Assembly (NCBI RefSeq): GCF_029892485.1
Contig: NZ_JARXVG010000010.1
Coordinates: 186,001 to 250,000 of the forward strand
Length of the DNA stretch: 64,000 nucleotides
Direction: 5' to 3'
From: Variovorax boronicumulans
GTDB taxonomy: Bacteria; Pseudomonadota; Gammaproteobacteria; Burkholderiales; Burkholderiaceae_C
Shown here: positions 8,197 to 15,635 of the stretch, piece by piece
Position numbering within the stretch: the first letter of the stretch is position 1
How the letters are laid out: every line of letters begins with the position of its first letter
The notes under the pieces: model-generated
The model's input: only the letters and a program-made list of their open reading frames with translations
The model's database searches: none
Told to the model about the DNA's origin: nothing
Position numbers and translations under genes: made by a program

Positions 8197-8796
8197 ATGA
8201 AGAGCATGCGCGGAATCAAAGGCGCCTTGTGGGCCGCAGGCGTGGCGCTGGTGTTCGCCACGGGGGCGCAGGCGGGCGGTGTGCTGCGCCCGGGCCTGTA
8301 CGAAGGCCTGATGCTGGCGGTCGATGGCGGCGGTGCCGTGAGCGGCAGCTTTGCGCAGCAAGACAGTTGCGCCTTCCGGATCGCGGGCCGCGCCAGCGCC
8401 AAGGGCGTGGCCGAGGTCCGCACGGTCAGCGAAGGTTCCGCGCCAGCCATCGAAGGGAGGCTGTCCGCCGGCACCGACAGCGTCAGCCTTGCCCTGCCGG
8501 GCGGACAGCAGTTGCCGGGCTGCGGCAACGTGCTGCCACCCTTGATCGACAAAGGCCTGGACCTCGACCTCACGCACAAGGGCACATGGACCCGCCTGGT
8601 CAGCGTGGTCGCCGACAGGACGGCACTGCGCAAGTCGCCCGGCGAGGCGGGGCGCGCCTACGTCGTTCGCGGCGATGTGCTGGGCGTCGTGTCCGGGAAG
8701 GCAGACCTGCTCGAAGTCGACTTCGTGAGCGCGCAGGGCCGCGTGATGCGCGGCTGGATCGCCGCGAAGGACGCGAAGGCGATCGGCGCGCCGTAG
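8197..8796 (+). CDS. Secreted hypothetical protein with a C-terminal SH3-like segment
   Basis: A 199-residue protein with a classical signal peptide (MKSMRGIKGALWAAGVALVF, cleavage likely after AQA). The start at 8197 follows AAGGGAGATG. The middle contains two cysteines (DSCAFR, LPGCGN) that could form a disulphide. The last ~70 residues (RTALRKSPGEAGRAYVVRGD, then RGWIAAKD) resemble a bacterial SH3 domain that binds cell-wall or partner surfaces. It sits 46 nt after rtcR in the same direction but shows no functional tie to it. Specific function unknown. Confidence 0.75.
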   Translation: MKSMRGIKGALWAAGVALVFATGAQAGGVLRPGLYEGLMLAVDGGGAVSGSFAQQDSCAFRIAGRASAKGVAEVRTVSEGSAPAIEGRLSAGTDSVSLALPGGQQLPGCGNVLPPLIDKGLDLDLTHKGTWTRLVSVVADRTALRKSPGEAGRAYVVRGDVLGVVSGKADLLEVDFVSAQGRVMRGWIAAKDAKAIGAP

Positions 8797-8829
8797 CCCC
8801 GACGGGTTGCCGCGCTATCCTCCGCGCCG

Positions 8830-8952
8830 ATGGCCATCTCCGCATTCGCAGTGAAAGTCCCGGCAGCCGAACCGCTCGCGGAAGACCTGCGCCGCCGGTA
8901 CGACGCGACAGTGGCGCTGGACAAGATCGGACGAATCCCCACAACGGCCTAA
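8830..8952 (+). pseudogene. Possible N-terminal remnant of a 2'-5' RNA ligase/phosphoesterase family protein
   Basis: A 40-residue frame starting MAISAFAVKVPAAEPLAEDL and continuing RRRYDATVALD, which resembles the N-terminus of 2'-5' RNA ligase family proteins. After that the sequence diverges and stops, before any of the two HxT catalytic motifs. It is therefore at best a truncated remnant. The short match is from memory of the family and remains tentative. Confidence 0.35.
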
Positions 8953-8960
8953 CTTGCCCC

Positions 8961-9290
8961 ATGCGCAACGTCCTCTTCATCTGCAGCCGAAACCAATGGC
9001 GCAGCCCCACCGCCGAGCAACTCTGGCGCCGCCATCCGCTGATCGCGGCGCGCTCCGCAGGCACCAGCCCGAATGCGCGGCACCGCGTTTCCATCGACGA
9101 CATCGAATGGGCCGACGTCATCCTCGTGATGGAAGAAAAGCACAAGTCGCGGCTGGTGGCCGAATTCACACGGATGCTGGAAGGCAAGCCGATCCACGTG
9201 CTCGACATCCCCGACGAATACAAATACATGGACCCCGAACTCGTCGAAGAACTCCAGCGCTCGGTCGGGTCCATCCTCGAAATCGATTGA
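8961..9290 (+). CDS. Low-molecular-weight protein tyrosine phosphatase family protein
   Basis: A small 109-residue protein starting MRNVLFICSRNQWRSPTAEQ. The CSRNQWR sequence fits the C-x5-R phosphate-binding loop near the N-terminus, followed by SPTAE as in the family. A later acidic DIPDEYKYMDPELVEEL carries the usual general-acid region. It is shorter than classical LMW phosphatases (~150 aa) but matches the short bacterial subgroup. The substrate is unknown. The next gene starts 4 nt downstream, so they are probably co-transcribed. Confidence 0.85.
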   Translation: MRNVLFICSRNQWRSPTAEQLWRRHPLIAARSAGTSPNARHRVSIDDIEWADVILVMEEKHKSRLVAEFTRMLEGKPIHVLDIPDEYKYMDPELVEELQRSVGSILEID

Positions 9291-9294
9291 CCCC

Positions 9295-9861
9295 ATGACC
9301 GAGATCTACATCAGCACCGACGTCGAATCCGACGGCCCCATCCCCGGCCCGAACTCGATGCTCAGCTTCGGCTCGGCCGCCTACACGGCCGACAAGCAGC
9401 TCCTCTCCACCTTCAGCGCCAACCTGCACACCCTGCCCGGCGCCGAGGCCGATCCCAAGACCGCCGCCTGGTGGAAGACCCAGCCGGAGGCCTGGGCCGC
9501 GTGCCGCACCGACCTGCAGGACCCGGCGCGCGCCATGAAGAACTACGTGGCCTGGCTCAAGGGCCTGCCCGCGCGGCCGGTGTTCGTGGCCTACCCGGCG
9601 GGCTTCGACTTCCTGTTCGTCTACTGGTACCTGATGCGCTTCGCTGGCGAGAGCCCGTTCAGCCATTCGGCGCTCGACGTCAAGTCGTTCGCAATGGCGA
9701 TGCTCAGGCTCGACTACCGCGACAGCACCAAGCGCGCCATGCCCAAGCGCTGGTTCGACAAGCTGCCGCACACGCACATCGCGCTCGACGATGCGATCGA
9801 GCAAGGTGCCCTCTTCTGCAACATGCTCGCGGAAAACCGCCGCGCCCCGGGTCCGCAATGA
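9295..9861 (+). CDS. 3'-5' exonuclease (DEDD superfamily)
   Basis: A 188-residue protein beginning MTEIYISTDVESDGPIPGPN. The acidic pair D-x-E (DVESDG) near the N-terminus, the LPARPVFVAYPAGFDF block containing the second Asp, and a C-terminal HIALDDAIEQG (H-x4-D) fit the DEDDh exonuclease fold. The substrate (RNA or DNA) cannot be told from sequence. It lies between the phosphatase gene and a lipoprotein hydrolase; its stop overlaps the next ATG (ATGA). Confidence 0.82.
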   Translation: MTEIYISTDVESDGPIPGPNSMLSFGSAAYTADKQLLSTFSANLHTLPGAEADPKTAAWWKTQPEAWAACRTDLQDPARAMKNYVAWLKGLPARPVFVAYPAGFDFLFVYWYLMRFAGESPFSHSALDVKSFAMAMLRLDYRDSTKRAMPKRWFDKLPHTHIALDDAIEQGALFCNMLAENRRAPGPQ

Positions 9862-10712
9862 CGAACACCGTCCGCCGATGGATGAAGCTGGCGCTGTGCG
9901 CCGTGCCGCTCTTCCTCGGCGGCTGCGTGCAGTCGATGTTCTATTACCCCGACCGCGTGCGCTACGAAACGCCCGACGCGCTGGGCCTGCGCTACGAGAG
10001 CGTGCAGTTCAAAAGCGCAGACGGCACGCGCCTCACCGGCTGGTTCATTCCCGCCGTGGGCCGGCAGAACCCGAAGGAAGCCAAGGGCACTGTGGTTCAT
10101 TTCCACGGCAATGCGCAGAACATGTCGACGCACTGGCGCTTCGTGGCGTGGCTGCCGCGGCAGGACTACAACGTGTTCGTGTTCGACTACCGCGGCTACG
10201 GCGAGTCCGAAGGCGTGCCCGAACCGAAGGGCGTGTTCGAAGACTCCAGCGCCGCGCTGAACTACGTGCGCTCGCGCGGCGATGTCGATGCACAGCGCCT
10301 CTTCGTCTTCGGGCAGAGCCTGGGTGGTACCAATGCCATCGCCGTCGTCGGCTCGGGCAACCGGGCCGGTGTGAAGGCTGCGGCGATCGAATCGACCTTC
10401 TACTCGTACACGTCGATCGCCAACGACAAGCTCTCCAGCGCGGGCCTGCTGGTGAGCGACGACTACGCGGCATCGAAATACGTGGCGGCCATCTCGCCGA
10501 TTCCGCTGCTGCTGATCCACGGCACGGCCGATGGCGTGATTCCGCATGCGCATTCGCAGCGGCTCTTCGCCGATGCGCGCGAGCCCAAGCGGCTGATCGA
10601 GGTGCCCGGCGCCGGCCATCTCGAACCGATGGCGGCAGCGCGATTCGGCACCACCTACCAGCAGGCGCTGACGGACTTCTTCGACACCGCGATGCGTTCG
10701 CCCCCACCATGA
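9858..10712 (+). CDS. Lipoprotein alpha/beta hydrolase
   Basis: A 284-residue alpha/beta hydrolase with a lipoprotein signal (LFLGGCVQS, Cys about residue 22), so it is likely membrane-anchored in the periplasm or outer membrane. It has the oxyanion HFHGNAQN motif, the nucleophile elbow GQSLGG (Ser), an HGTADGVIPHAHS segment with the acidic residue, and a catalytic GAGHLEP histidine. The family includes the Bem46-like (YqkD/ABHD13) serine hydrolases. The substrate is unknown. Both ends are coupled to neighbours by 4-nt overlaps. Confidence 0.85.
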   Translation: MTNTVRRWMKLALCAVPLFLGGCVQSMFYYPDRVRYETPDALGLRYESVQFKSADGTRLTGWFIPAVGRQNPKEAKGTVVHFHGNAQNMSTHWRFVAWLPRQDYNVFVFDYRGYGESEGVPEPKGVFEDSSAALNYVRSRGDVDAQRLFVFGQSLGGTNAIAVVGSGNRAGVKAAAIESTFYSYTSIANDKLSSAGLLVSDDYAASKYVAAISPIPLLLIHGTADGVIPHAHSQRLFADAREPKRLIEVPGAGHLEPMAAARFGTTYQQALTDFFDTAMRSPPP

Positions 10713-11659
10713 AGCACTTCGACGAAGCCGCCACCCGCGCGCCCCTGGGTTTCAAGAAGCTGGTGCCTGCCCTCCGCGCGGCTTTCTCGGCCGAGGCACG
10801 GGTGCCGCCGCGTCATGTGCACAGCATCGAGGCCGCAGGTGCGGACAAGGGCACCGTGCTCATCATGCCGGCGTGGAGCGATGCGGGCTTTCTCGGCATC
10901 AAGACCATCAACATCTTTCCCGGCAACGGCGCGCGCGGCCTGCCCGGGCTGCATGCGACCTATGTGCTGTACGACGCACATACCGGCGTGCCGCTGGCAA
11001 TGATGGACGGCAATGAGATCACCGCGCGCCGCACCGCCGCGGCTTCGGCACTCGGCGCTTCGTTCCTCGCACGCGAGGATGCGCGCCGCCTTCTGCTGCT
11101 GGGCACCGGCCGCATCGCCCGCATGCTGCCGGCCGCGCATGCGAGCGTGCGTCCCATCGACGAAGTGGCGGTATGGAACCACCGGCCCGAGGGCGCCGAA
11201 GCGCTGGCCGCGCAGTTGCGCACCGAAGGCTGGAACGCGCGGGCGGCCACGGACCTGGAAGCGGCCGTGCGCCACGCAGACATCGTCAGCTGCGCCACGC
11301 TGGCCTCCGCCCCGCTGGTGCGCGGCGAATGGCTCGCACCGGGCTCGCACCTGGACCTGATCGGCAGCTTCACGCCCGCGATGCGCGAGGCCGATGTGCA
11401 GTGCTTCGTGGGTGCGCGCACCTTCATCGACACGAACGAAGCGCTGCAGAAATCGGGCGACCTGCTCGATGCGATCGCGGCCGGCACGCTGCGCGCGCAA
11501 GAGGTTCAAGGCACGCTCGCCGAGTTATGCCGCGGGCAACGCCCCGGCCGCACGGGCAGCGAAGAGCGCACCGTGTTCAAGGCCGTCGGCAGCGCGCTCG
11601 AAGACCTGGCCGCCGCCACGCTCGTGTGGCAGCACGCGGCCTCAGAAGTTTCAGGGTAA
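10709..11659 (+). CDS. Ornithine cyclodeaminase/mu-crystallin family protein
   Basis: A 316-residue NAD-dependent enzyme family member. It shows the N-terminal substrate domain (IKTINIFPGNGARGLPGLHA, MMDGNEITARRTAAASALGA) and a Rossmann fold with LLLGTGRIARMLPAAHA. Related proteins act as ornithine cyclodeaminase, alanine dehydrogenase or ketimine reductase; the substrate cannot be assigned here. The start overlaps the preceding hydrolase stop (ATGA), suggesting one transcription unit from 8961 to here. Confidence 0.88.
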   Translation: MKHFDEAATRAPLGFKKLVPALRAAFSAEARVPPRHVHSIEAAGADKGTVLIMPAWSDAGFLGIKTINIFPGNGARGLPGLHATYVLYDAHTGVPLAMMDGNEITARRTAAASALGASFLAREDARRLLLLGTGRIARMLPAAHASVRPIDEVAVWNHRPEGAEALAAQLRTEGWNARAATDLEAAVRHADIVSCATLASAPLVRGEWLAPGSHLDLIGSFTPAMREADVQCFVGARTFIDTNEALQKSGDLLDAIAAGTLRAQEVQGTLAELCRGQRPGRTGSEERTVFKAVGSALEDLAAATLVWQHAASEVSG

Positions 11660-11890
11660 GTCCCGATCGTGCGGCGGGGCGGGCAACCCAAATGCGGGCC
11701 ATGCGCAAGGGAAACTCCAGGGAACGAACAATCGCCGCCGGGCAGCCGGCCGATCCGTTCATGGCACGAAACTTGAAAGCAGCCCCTGCAACCCGGCGTT
11801 GGACGACAGGCGCATACGTCATACGGCTGATAGCGCCCGACGCCGAGTAGCACTAATCTGCTAATGCGATGAAATCAGAGAGGCAACCGC
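11660..11890. other. Intergenic stretch with no recognised feature
   Basis: A 231-bp gap between the ornithine cyclodeaminase-like gene and the 89-aa gene. I see no convincing gene, RNA or terminator. The last 25 bases carry the GAGAGG ribosome-binding site of the downstream gene. Confidence 0.5.
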
Positions 11891-12160
11891 ATGCTCACCA
11901 TCCTTCAGAAAGCCAACATCCTCAGCAAGGTGGGGTTCGACGTACCGGCGCGACCGGACGACGATCTCTCGACCAATGCCGTGACAGGATCGGCCGCCAA
12001 ACCCGAAGGCATTTCCCAGAAGGCGCACGACTGGGCCAAGGCCATCGAGACCCTGTACGTTGCCTATGTGGCGGCCCGCGCCGCCAAGAGCCTGCGAGAT
12101 TCCGAGGAAGTGCGGCAGAACGCGATGCTGCAGAAGCTTTCTTCCAAGGCGTACGCCTGA
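11891..12160 (+). CDS. Small hypothetical protein
   Basis: An 89-residue soluble protein starting MLTILQKANILSKVGFDVPA, preceded by GAGAGG at a suitable distance. It is rich in Ala and Lys, with a likely helix-forming C-terminal half (around AIETLYVAYVAARAAKSLRD). No domain, signal peptide or membrane segment is seen, and it has no close neighbour in an operon. Function not recognised. Confidence 0.6.
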   Translation: MLTILQKANILSKVGFDVPARPDDDLSTNAVTGSAAKPEGISQKAHDWAKAIETLYVAYVAARAAKSLRDSEEVRQNAMLQKLSSKAYA

Positions 12161-12274
12161 AGCATCGGCCCCGGTTCCCCGCATCGCTCCGCGGGCGATG
12201 CATGAGCGCCGTCGCTACCGGCTGACGCTCACGGGCAGTGGCGCGGCAACTGCCCGCCCTGCTCGCCCACCTGT

Positions 12275-12700
12275 TTACTTGCCTTGCGCCGACTGCAGCA
12301 CCGAGTTCTGCAGGGTCGAGACGACCTTGCTGTTCACGCGCGAGCCGCTGGTCACGTTCTGATCGGGCGCGGCGGCGGTGGCCATGGCTTCCTGGTAGAC
12401 CTGGGCCGGATCGCGTTGCGCCGTGAACGGGTCCGGCCCGCGCGAGCCGCGCGTCACGTTCTGGTTCGGTGCGTGGGCGGTGTCCACGGCCTGCTTGTAC
12501 ATGGCGTCTGCATCGGCCGTGGAAACGAACGGGTCCGCACCGCGCGAGCCGCGGGTGACGTTCTGGTTCGGTGCATGGGCGGCGGCGATGGCTTCGGCTT
12601 CGACGGCTTCGCGCGTGCGGCCGGCGGACTGCTGGGCTTGCGCGGAAGTAACGGCGAGCACCGCGAATGCGGCGGCGAGGGCGAGTTGCGAGGTCTTCAT
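12275..12700 (-). CDS. Secreted protein with three imperfect tandem repeats
   Basis: A 141-residue protein with a signal peptide (MKTSQLALAAAFAVLAVTSA, cleavage after AQA). The mature part is built of three units of about 33 residues, each containing A-x2-QNVT-x-GSR: HAPNQNVTRGSRGADPF, HAPNQNVTRGSRGPDPF and a diverged AAPDQNVTSGSR. No cysteines or catalytic motifs are seen. Short periplasmic repeat proteins of this style occur in Burkholderiales without known function. The frame continues far upstream, but the signal peptide fixes the start at 12700. Confidence 0.7.
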   Translation of the reverse strand: MKTSQLALAAAFAVLAVTSAQAQQSAGRTREAVEAEAIAAAHAPNQNVTRGSRGADPFVSTADADAMYKQAVDTAHAPNQNVTRGSRGPDPFTAQRDPAQVYQEAMATAAAPDQNVTSGSRVNSKVVSTLQNSVLQSAQGK

Positions 12701-12952
12701 GATTGGGTTCTTTGCGAGTGTTGGAGGGGCCGGCCCGCGGATGCGGGAAAACCCTGAGCAAGTTTCGCGCGGGCAAAAGGCATCTGCGTGACGGCCCCAG
12801 CCGGCGATGGGGTTGCTGATACCGGAGGCAACGCGCCGCGCACGCTTCTGGTACGGAAGATCTCGCACCAGCTCGCGCCCGGACTCCCATGCAAGGTTCA
12901 CCGCGCACGATGCATGACAATCCGGCGCCGCATCTTCAATACGTGACACCTC

Positions 12953-13324
12953 ATGGAATCGCCACTCGGAACCGTCATCGTCTACGCGCGGGACATGCAG
13001 AAATCCGCGGCCTTCTATGCCCGGCATTTCGGCTTTGTCACCACCGGCGAAGTCATCGAAGGCCTGATCGAACTGACGCATCCGGACGGCGGGGCGGGCA
13101 TCCTCATCCATCAGGCCGGCAAGTCGGTGAAGCTCGGACAAGTGGGCGTGAAGCTGAGCTTCCATGTGAAGGACGTCGCCGCGTTCGCCGCGCAGGCGGC
13201 GCTTAAAGGCCTCGTGTTCGGCGCGGTGCACGAAGCCAACGGGTACGCATTCGCCAATGCCAAGGACCCCGACAAGAATTCGATCAGCATCTCGAGCAGG
13301 GCACACCGGCGCCCTGCGGCTTGA
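12953..13324 (+). CDS. VOC (glyoxalase/bleomycin resistance) family protein
   Basis: A 123-residue single-VOC-domain protein. The N-terminus (ESPLGTVIVYARDMQKSAAF) followed by YARHFGF is the typical first beta-alpha-beta element, and the C-terminal GYAFANAKDPDKNSISIS gives the metal-side strand. Such proteins dimerise to make a metal site and act as lyases, dioxygenases or resistance proteins. The specific activity is unknown. It stands alone between a minus-strand gene and a small ORF. Confidence 0.8.
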   Translation: MESPLGTVIVYARDMQKSAAFYARHFGFVTTGEVIEGLIELTHPDGGAGILIHQAGKSVKLGQVGVKLSFHVKDVAAFAAQAALKGLVFGAVHEANGYAFANAKDPDKNSISISSRAHRRPAA

Positions 13325-13424
13325 AGGGCAGCCGCCTCGTCCGGGGATTTCCGGCCCGCCATGCTGACCCGCAACAGGCGCCCTGTCCCACACCCAGCAT
13401 GCGGCCAGCGTCCAACATGCATTC

Positions 13425-13595
13425 ATGACCGACCCACGCAATGTCGCGCACGACAAAAAAGTGCAGCAGGAAAAGAAACACCACGGCGAAGAAATCGCCC
13501 CCGGCGCCATCCACGCGCCGCAGCCTGGCCAGAAACCCGCCTTGAAACATGAGGAACCGGCGGCGCCCGACAGCGACCCTTCTGGTTCCAACTGA
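13425..13595 (+). CDS. 56-residue charged small protein
   Basis: The frame starts MTDPRNVAHDKKVQQEKKHH and ends DPSGSN. It is highly hydrophilic, rich in Lys, His, Glu and Pro, with no hydrophobic core, so it is probably disordered. It is followed after 15 nt by a good intrinsic terminator, which supports it as a real expressed gene. Function unknown; too short to classify. Confidence 0.55.
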   Translation: MTDPRNVAHDKKVQQEKKHHGEEIAPGAIHAPQPGQKPALKHEEPAAPDSDPSGSN

Positions 13596-13610
13596 TCCTT
13601 CCACCTCGAG

Positions 13611-13634
13611 AGCCCCGTTGACGGGGCTTTTTTC
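13611..13634 (+). terminator. Rho-independent terminator after the 56-aa gene
   Basis: AGCCCCGTTGACGGGGCT forms a perfect 7-bp stem with a small loop and runs into a tract of six T. It would end transcription of the small gene at 13425. Confidence 0.85.
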
Positions 13635-13738
13635 TTGCCGGCGCCGCCACCCGCTCAATAGATGGAAGCCCCCTTGCCTTGCCACAGGACATCGACGCCC
13701 AATCCGCAGGGTGCATCACGCATGCCGGGAACCTCCAG

Positions 13739-14164
13739 ATGTCCGCTGCCATGTTCGCCGCCCTGTTCTTCACCGTGGCGCTCCTCGTCACCACGGCCTA
13801 CTTCATCATGGGCTCGATCCCGCTGCTGGTGCTCAAGCACGACACGCCGCTCGATGCGCGCTTCGTGCGCGGCTTCTTCAACCTCTACTACGTCGGTGCA
13901 TTCATCACGGCCAGCGCAACGGCGATCAGCTTCGCGTTCGCGGGGCGCCTTGGCATTGCCGCGGGTGCGGCGGCACTGGCGATGATGGCTGTGGTGCTGC
14001 GCAAGAAGGTCATTCCCAAGATGGACGCGCTCGGAGAGCAGATCAAGTCCAACTACATGGAGGCGATTCCGGGGTTCCGCAAAACGCACATCACCGCCAT
14101 CCTGATCAACCTCGCTCAACTCGTGGTGATCGTGTGGACGCTCATTGCGGTGAGCCGGCAGTAG
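13739..14164 (+). CDS. Small integral membrane protein
   Basis: A 141-residue protein with four predicted membrane segments: an N-terminal one (MFAALFFTVALLVTTAYFIM), two in the middle (around AFITASATAISFAFAG and IAAGAAALAMMAVVL) and a C-terminal one (ILINLAQLVVIVWTLIAV). No catalytic motif is visible. The C-terminus overlaps the end of the convergent RlmN-like gene by about 23 nt. Function unknown. Confidence 0.7.
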   Translation: MSAAMFAALFFTVALLVTTAYFIMGSIPLLVLKHDTPLDARFVRGFFNLYYVGAFITASATAISFAFAGRLGIAAGAAALAMMAVVLRKKVIPKMDALGEQIKSNYMEAIPGFRKTHITAILINLAQLVVIVWTLIAVSRQ

Positions 14165-15194
14165 CAACGGCAGCGCCTCGCCGCAGCACCACCGACACTC
14201 CGGCCGCGCGCGCCCTCAGCTGGCCGCAGCCGCCGTCCACGTCCTGCCCGGCCGAATCGCGCAGCTTCGTCAGGATGCCGCGTTCGTGCAGCGTGCGGGC
14301 GATCTGCTTGCAGTGCTCCCACGACGGACGGCTGAACGACACGCCATCCACCGCGTTGAACGGAATCATGTTCAGCACGCCGTACTTGCCCGAGAGCAGC
14401 CTGACGAGGCCGTCGATCTCGTCCTGCCCGTCGTTGATGCCTTCGAGCAGCGCCCACTGGTACTGGATCGGGTAGCCGGTCGCGCGCGCATAGCGCTCGC
14501 CCGCATCGACCAGCTCCTCGGGCGTCATGTTCGGCGCGCGCGGCAGCAGCGTCTTGCGCAACTCGGCCTTCGTCGTGTGCAGCGAGAGCGCCAGCGCAGG
14601 CCTCACCCGTTCCCGGTGCAACCGCTCGAACGCGCGCGGATCGCCCACGGTGGAGAACACCAGGTTCTTGTGGCCGATGTTGCCCACCGTGCCGAGCAGT
14701 TCGATGGCCTCCATCACGTTGTCCAGGTTGTGGGCCGGCTCGCCCATGCCCATGAACACCACCTTGCGCACCGGCCGGCGCGTGCGCGCGAGCGCGACCT
14801 GCGCAACGATCTCGGCGCTGCCCACCTGGCGCAGCAACCCGTCGCGCCCGGTCATGCAGAACTGGCACCCGACCGCGCAGCCGACCTGCGACGACACGCA
14901 CAGGCCATCGCGCGGCAGCAGCACGCTCTCGACCGTCTGGCCGTCCGCCAGGGCGACGAGCAGCCGCTCCGAACCATCGGCGCCAGGATGCACCGTGTGG
15001 ATGCGCGCCAGCCCCGCCAGCTCGGCCTCGATGGCCGGCAGCGCCTCCATCAGCGACGATGGAAAGAAACTGTGCGGCAGGCGCCGGCCGCTGTCGCGCG
15101 GCAGCGCGTGAGACCACAGCCGCAGGATGCGCTGCTCGTGGCTGGGGCCCGCGCCGGCTTCGCGGAGGCGTTGTTTCAGTTCGTGGATTCGCAT
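14142..15194 (-). CDS. RlmN/Cfr-type radical SAM RNA methyltransferase paralogue
   Basis: A 350-residue radical SAM enzyme. The sequence shows CAVGCQFC (C-x3-C-x2-C iron-sulphur site), GMGEPAHNLDNV, the methyl-transfer cysteine region CVSSQVGCAV, and the second catalytic Cys in DVDGGCGQL, as in RlmN, which methylates C2 of adenine 2503 in 23S rRNA and adenine 37 in some tRNAs. It could be the main RlmN or a second copy; the N-terminus (MRIHELKQRL) is less RlmN-like. An upstream ATG at 15227 is possible. It is convergent with the membrane protein gene. Confidence 0.85.
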   Translation of the reverse strand: MRIHELKQRLREAGAGPSHEQRILRLWSHALPRDSGRRLPHSFFPSSLMEALPAIEAELAGLARIHTVHPGADGSERLLVALADGQTVESVLLPRDGLCVSSQVGCAVGCQFCMTGRDGLLRQVGSAEIVAQVALARTRRPVRKVVFMGMGEPAHNLDNVMEAIELLGTVGNIGHKNLVFSTVGDPRAFERLHRERVRPALALSLHTTKAELRKTLLPRAPNMTPEELVDAGERYARATGYPIQYQWALLEGINDGQDEIDGLVRLLSGKYGVLNMIPFNAVDGVSFSRPSWEHCKQIARTLHERGILTKLRDSAGQDVDGGCGQLRARAAGVSVVLRRGAAVATAGSPQ

Positions 15195-15270
15195 GCGCGG
15201 AGGGAGGGAATGGGACGCCGGCCGCATCGACGGCCCGCCCCCTATTGTCGCCACCCCTCGATCCGGCGGC

Positions 15271-15618
15271 TCAACGGGATTGTTTGAAGCCGAACACCTC
15301 TTCCCAAGGCGCCTGCGCACCGCTGCGCTCCCACGCCGAGCCCACGGGACTCTCGGTGATGGCGGCCAGCGACGGGTCCATCTTGAGAAAGGAATTCAGC
15401 GGGCAGATCTTCGGCGGGTTGTTGTCGAGCATCTCCTGGCTCTCCTTGCCGCTCAGGAAGATCCAGCCCGAGTCGTGCGGGTTGTTCGGCTTGACCCGGT
15501 AGGCAAAACCCACGGGCAGGCGGTTCGGTCCCATGACCTGGTCCGACGCCAGCACCAGCGGCGCAAAGGCGGTGAACTTGGCGTTGCCCGGCTCTTTCTC
15601 TTTCTTGAACGGCCACAT
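15271..15618 (-). CDS. DUF2185 (Imm33-like) protein
   Basis: A 115-residue protein starting MWPFKKEKEPGNAKFTAFAP after AAGGGGAAT. It has the DUF2185 pattern of a central strand-rich region (VGFAYRVKPNNPHDSGWIF, LSGKESQE) and a C-terminal ITESPVGSAWERS. In other genomes this family serves as an immunity protein in polymorphic toxin loci, but no toxin is adjacent here. It is preceded by a large TPR gene only 17 nt upstream, so the two are probably co-transcribed. Confidence 0.75.
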   Translation of the reverse strand: MWPFKKEKEPGNAKFTAFAPLVLASDQVMGPNRLPVGFAYRVKPNNPHDSGWIFLSGKESQEMLDNNPPKICPLNSFLKMDPSLAAITESPVGSAWERSGAQAPWEEVFGFKQSR

Positions 15619-15635
15619 GTCGATTCCCCTTCGGC

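Noticed and set aside
11506..11853. A 115-codon minus-strand frame at the end of the ornithine cyclodeaminase-like gene
   Set aside because: It overlaps a well-supported gene, has no ribosome-binding site and shows an unusual Cys/Arg-rich composition without homology.
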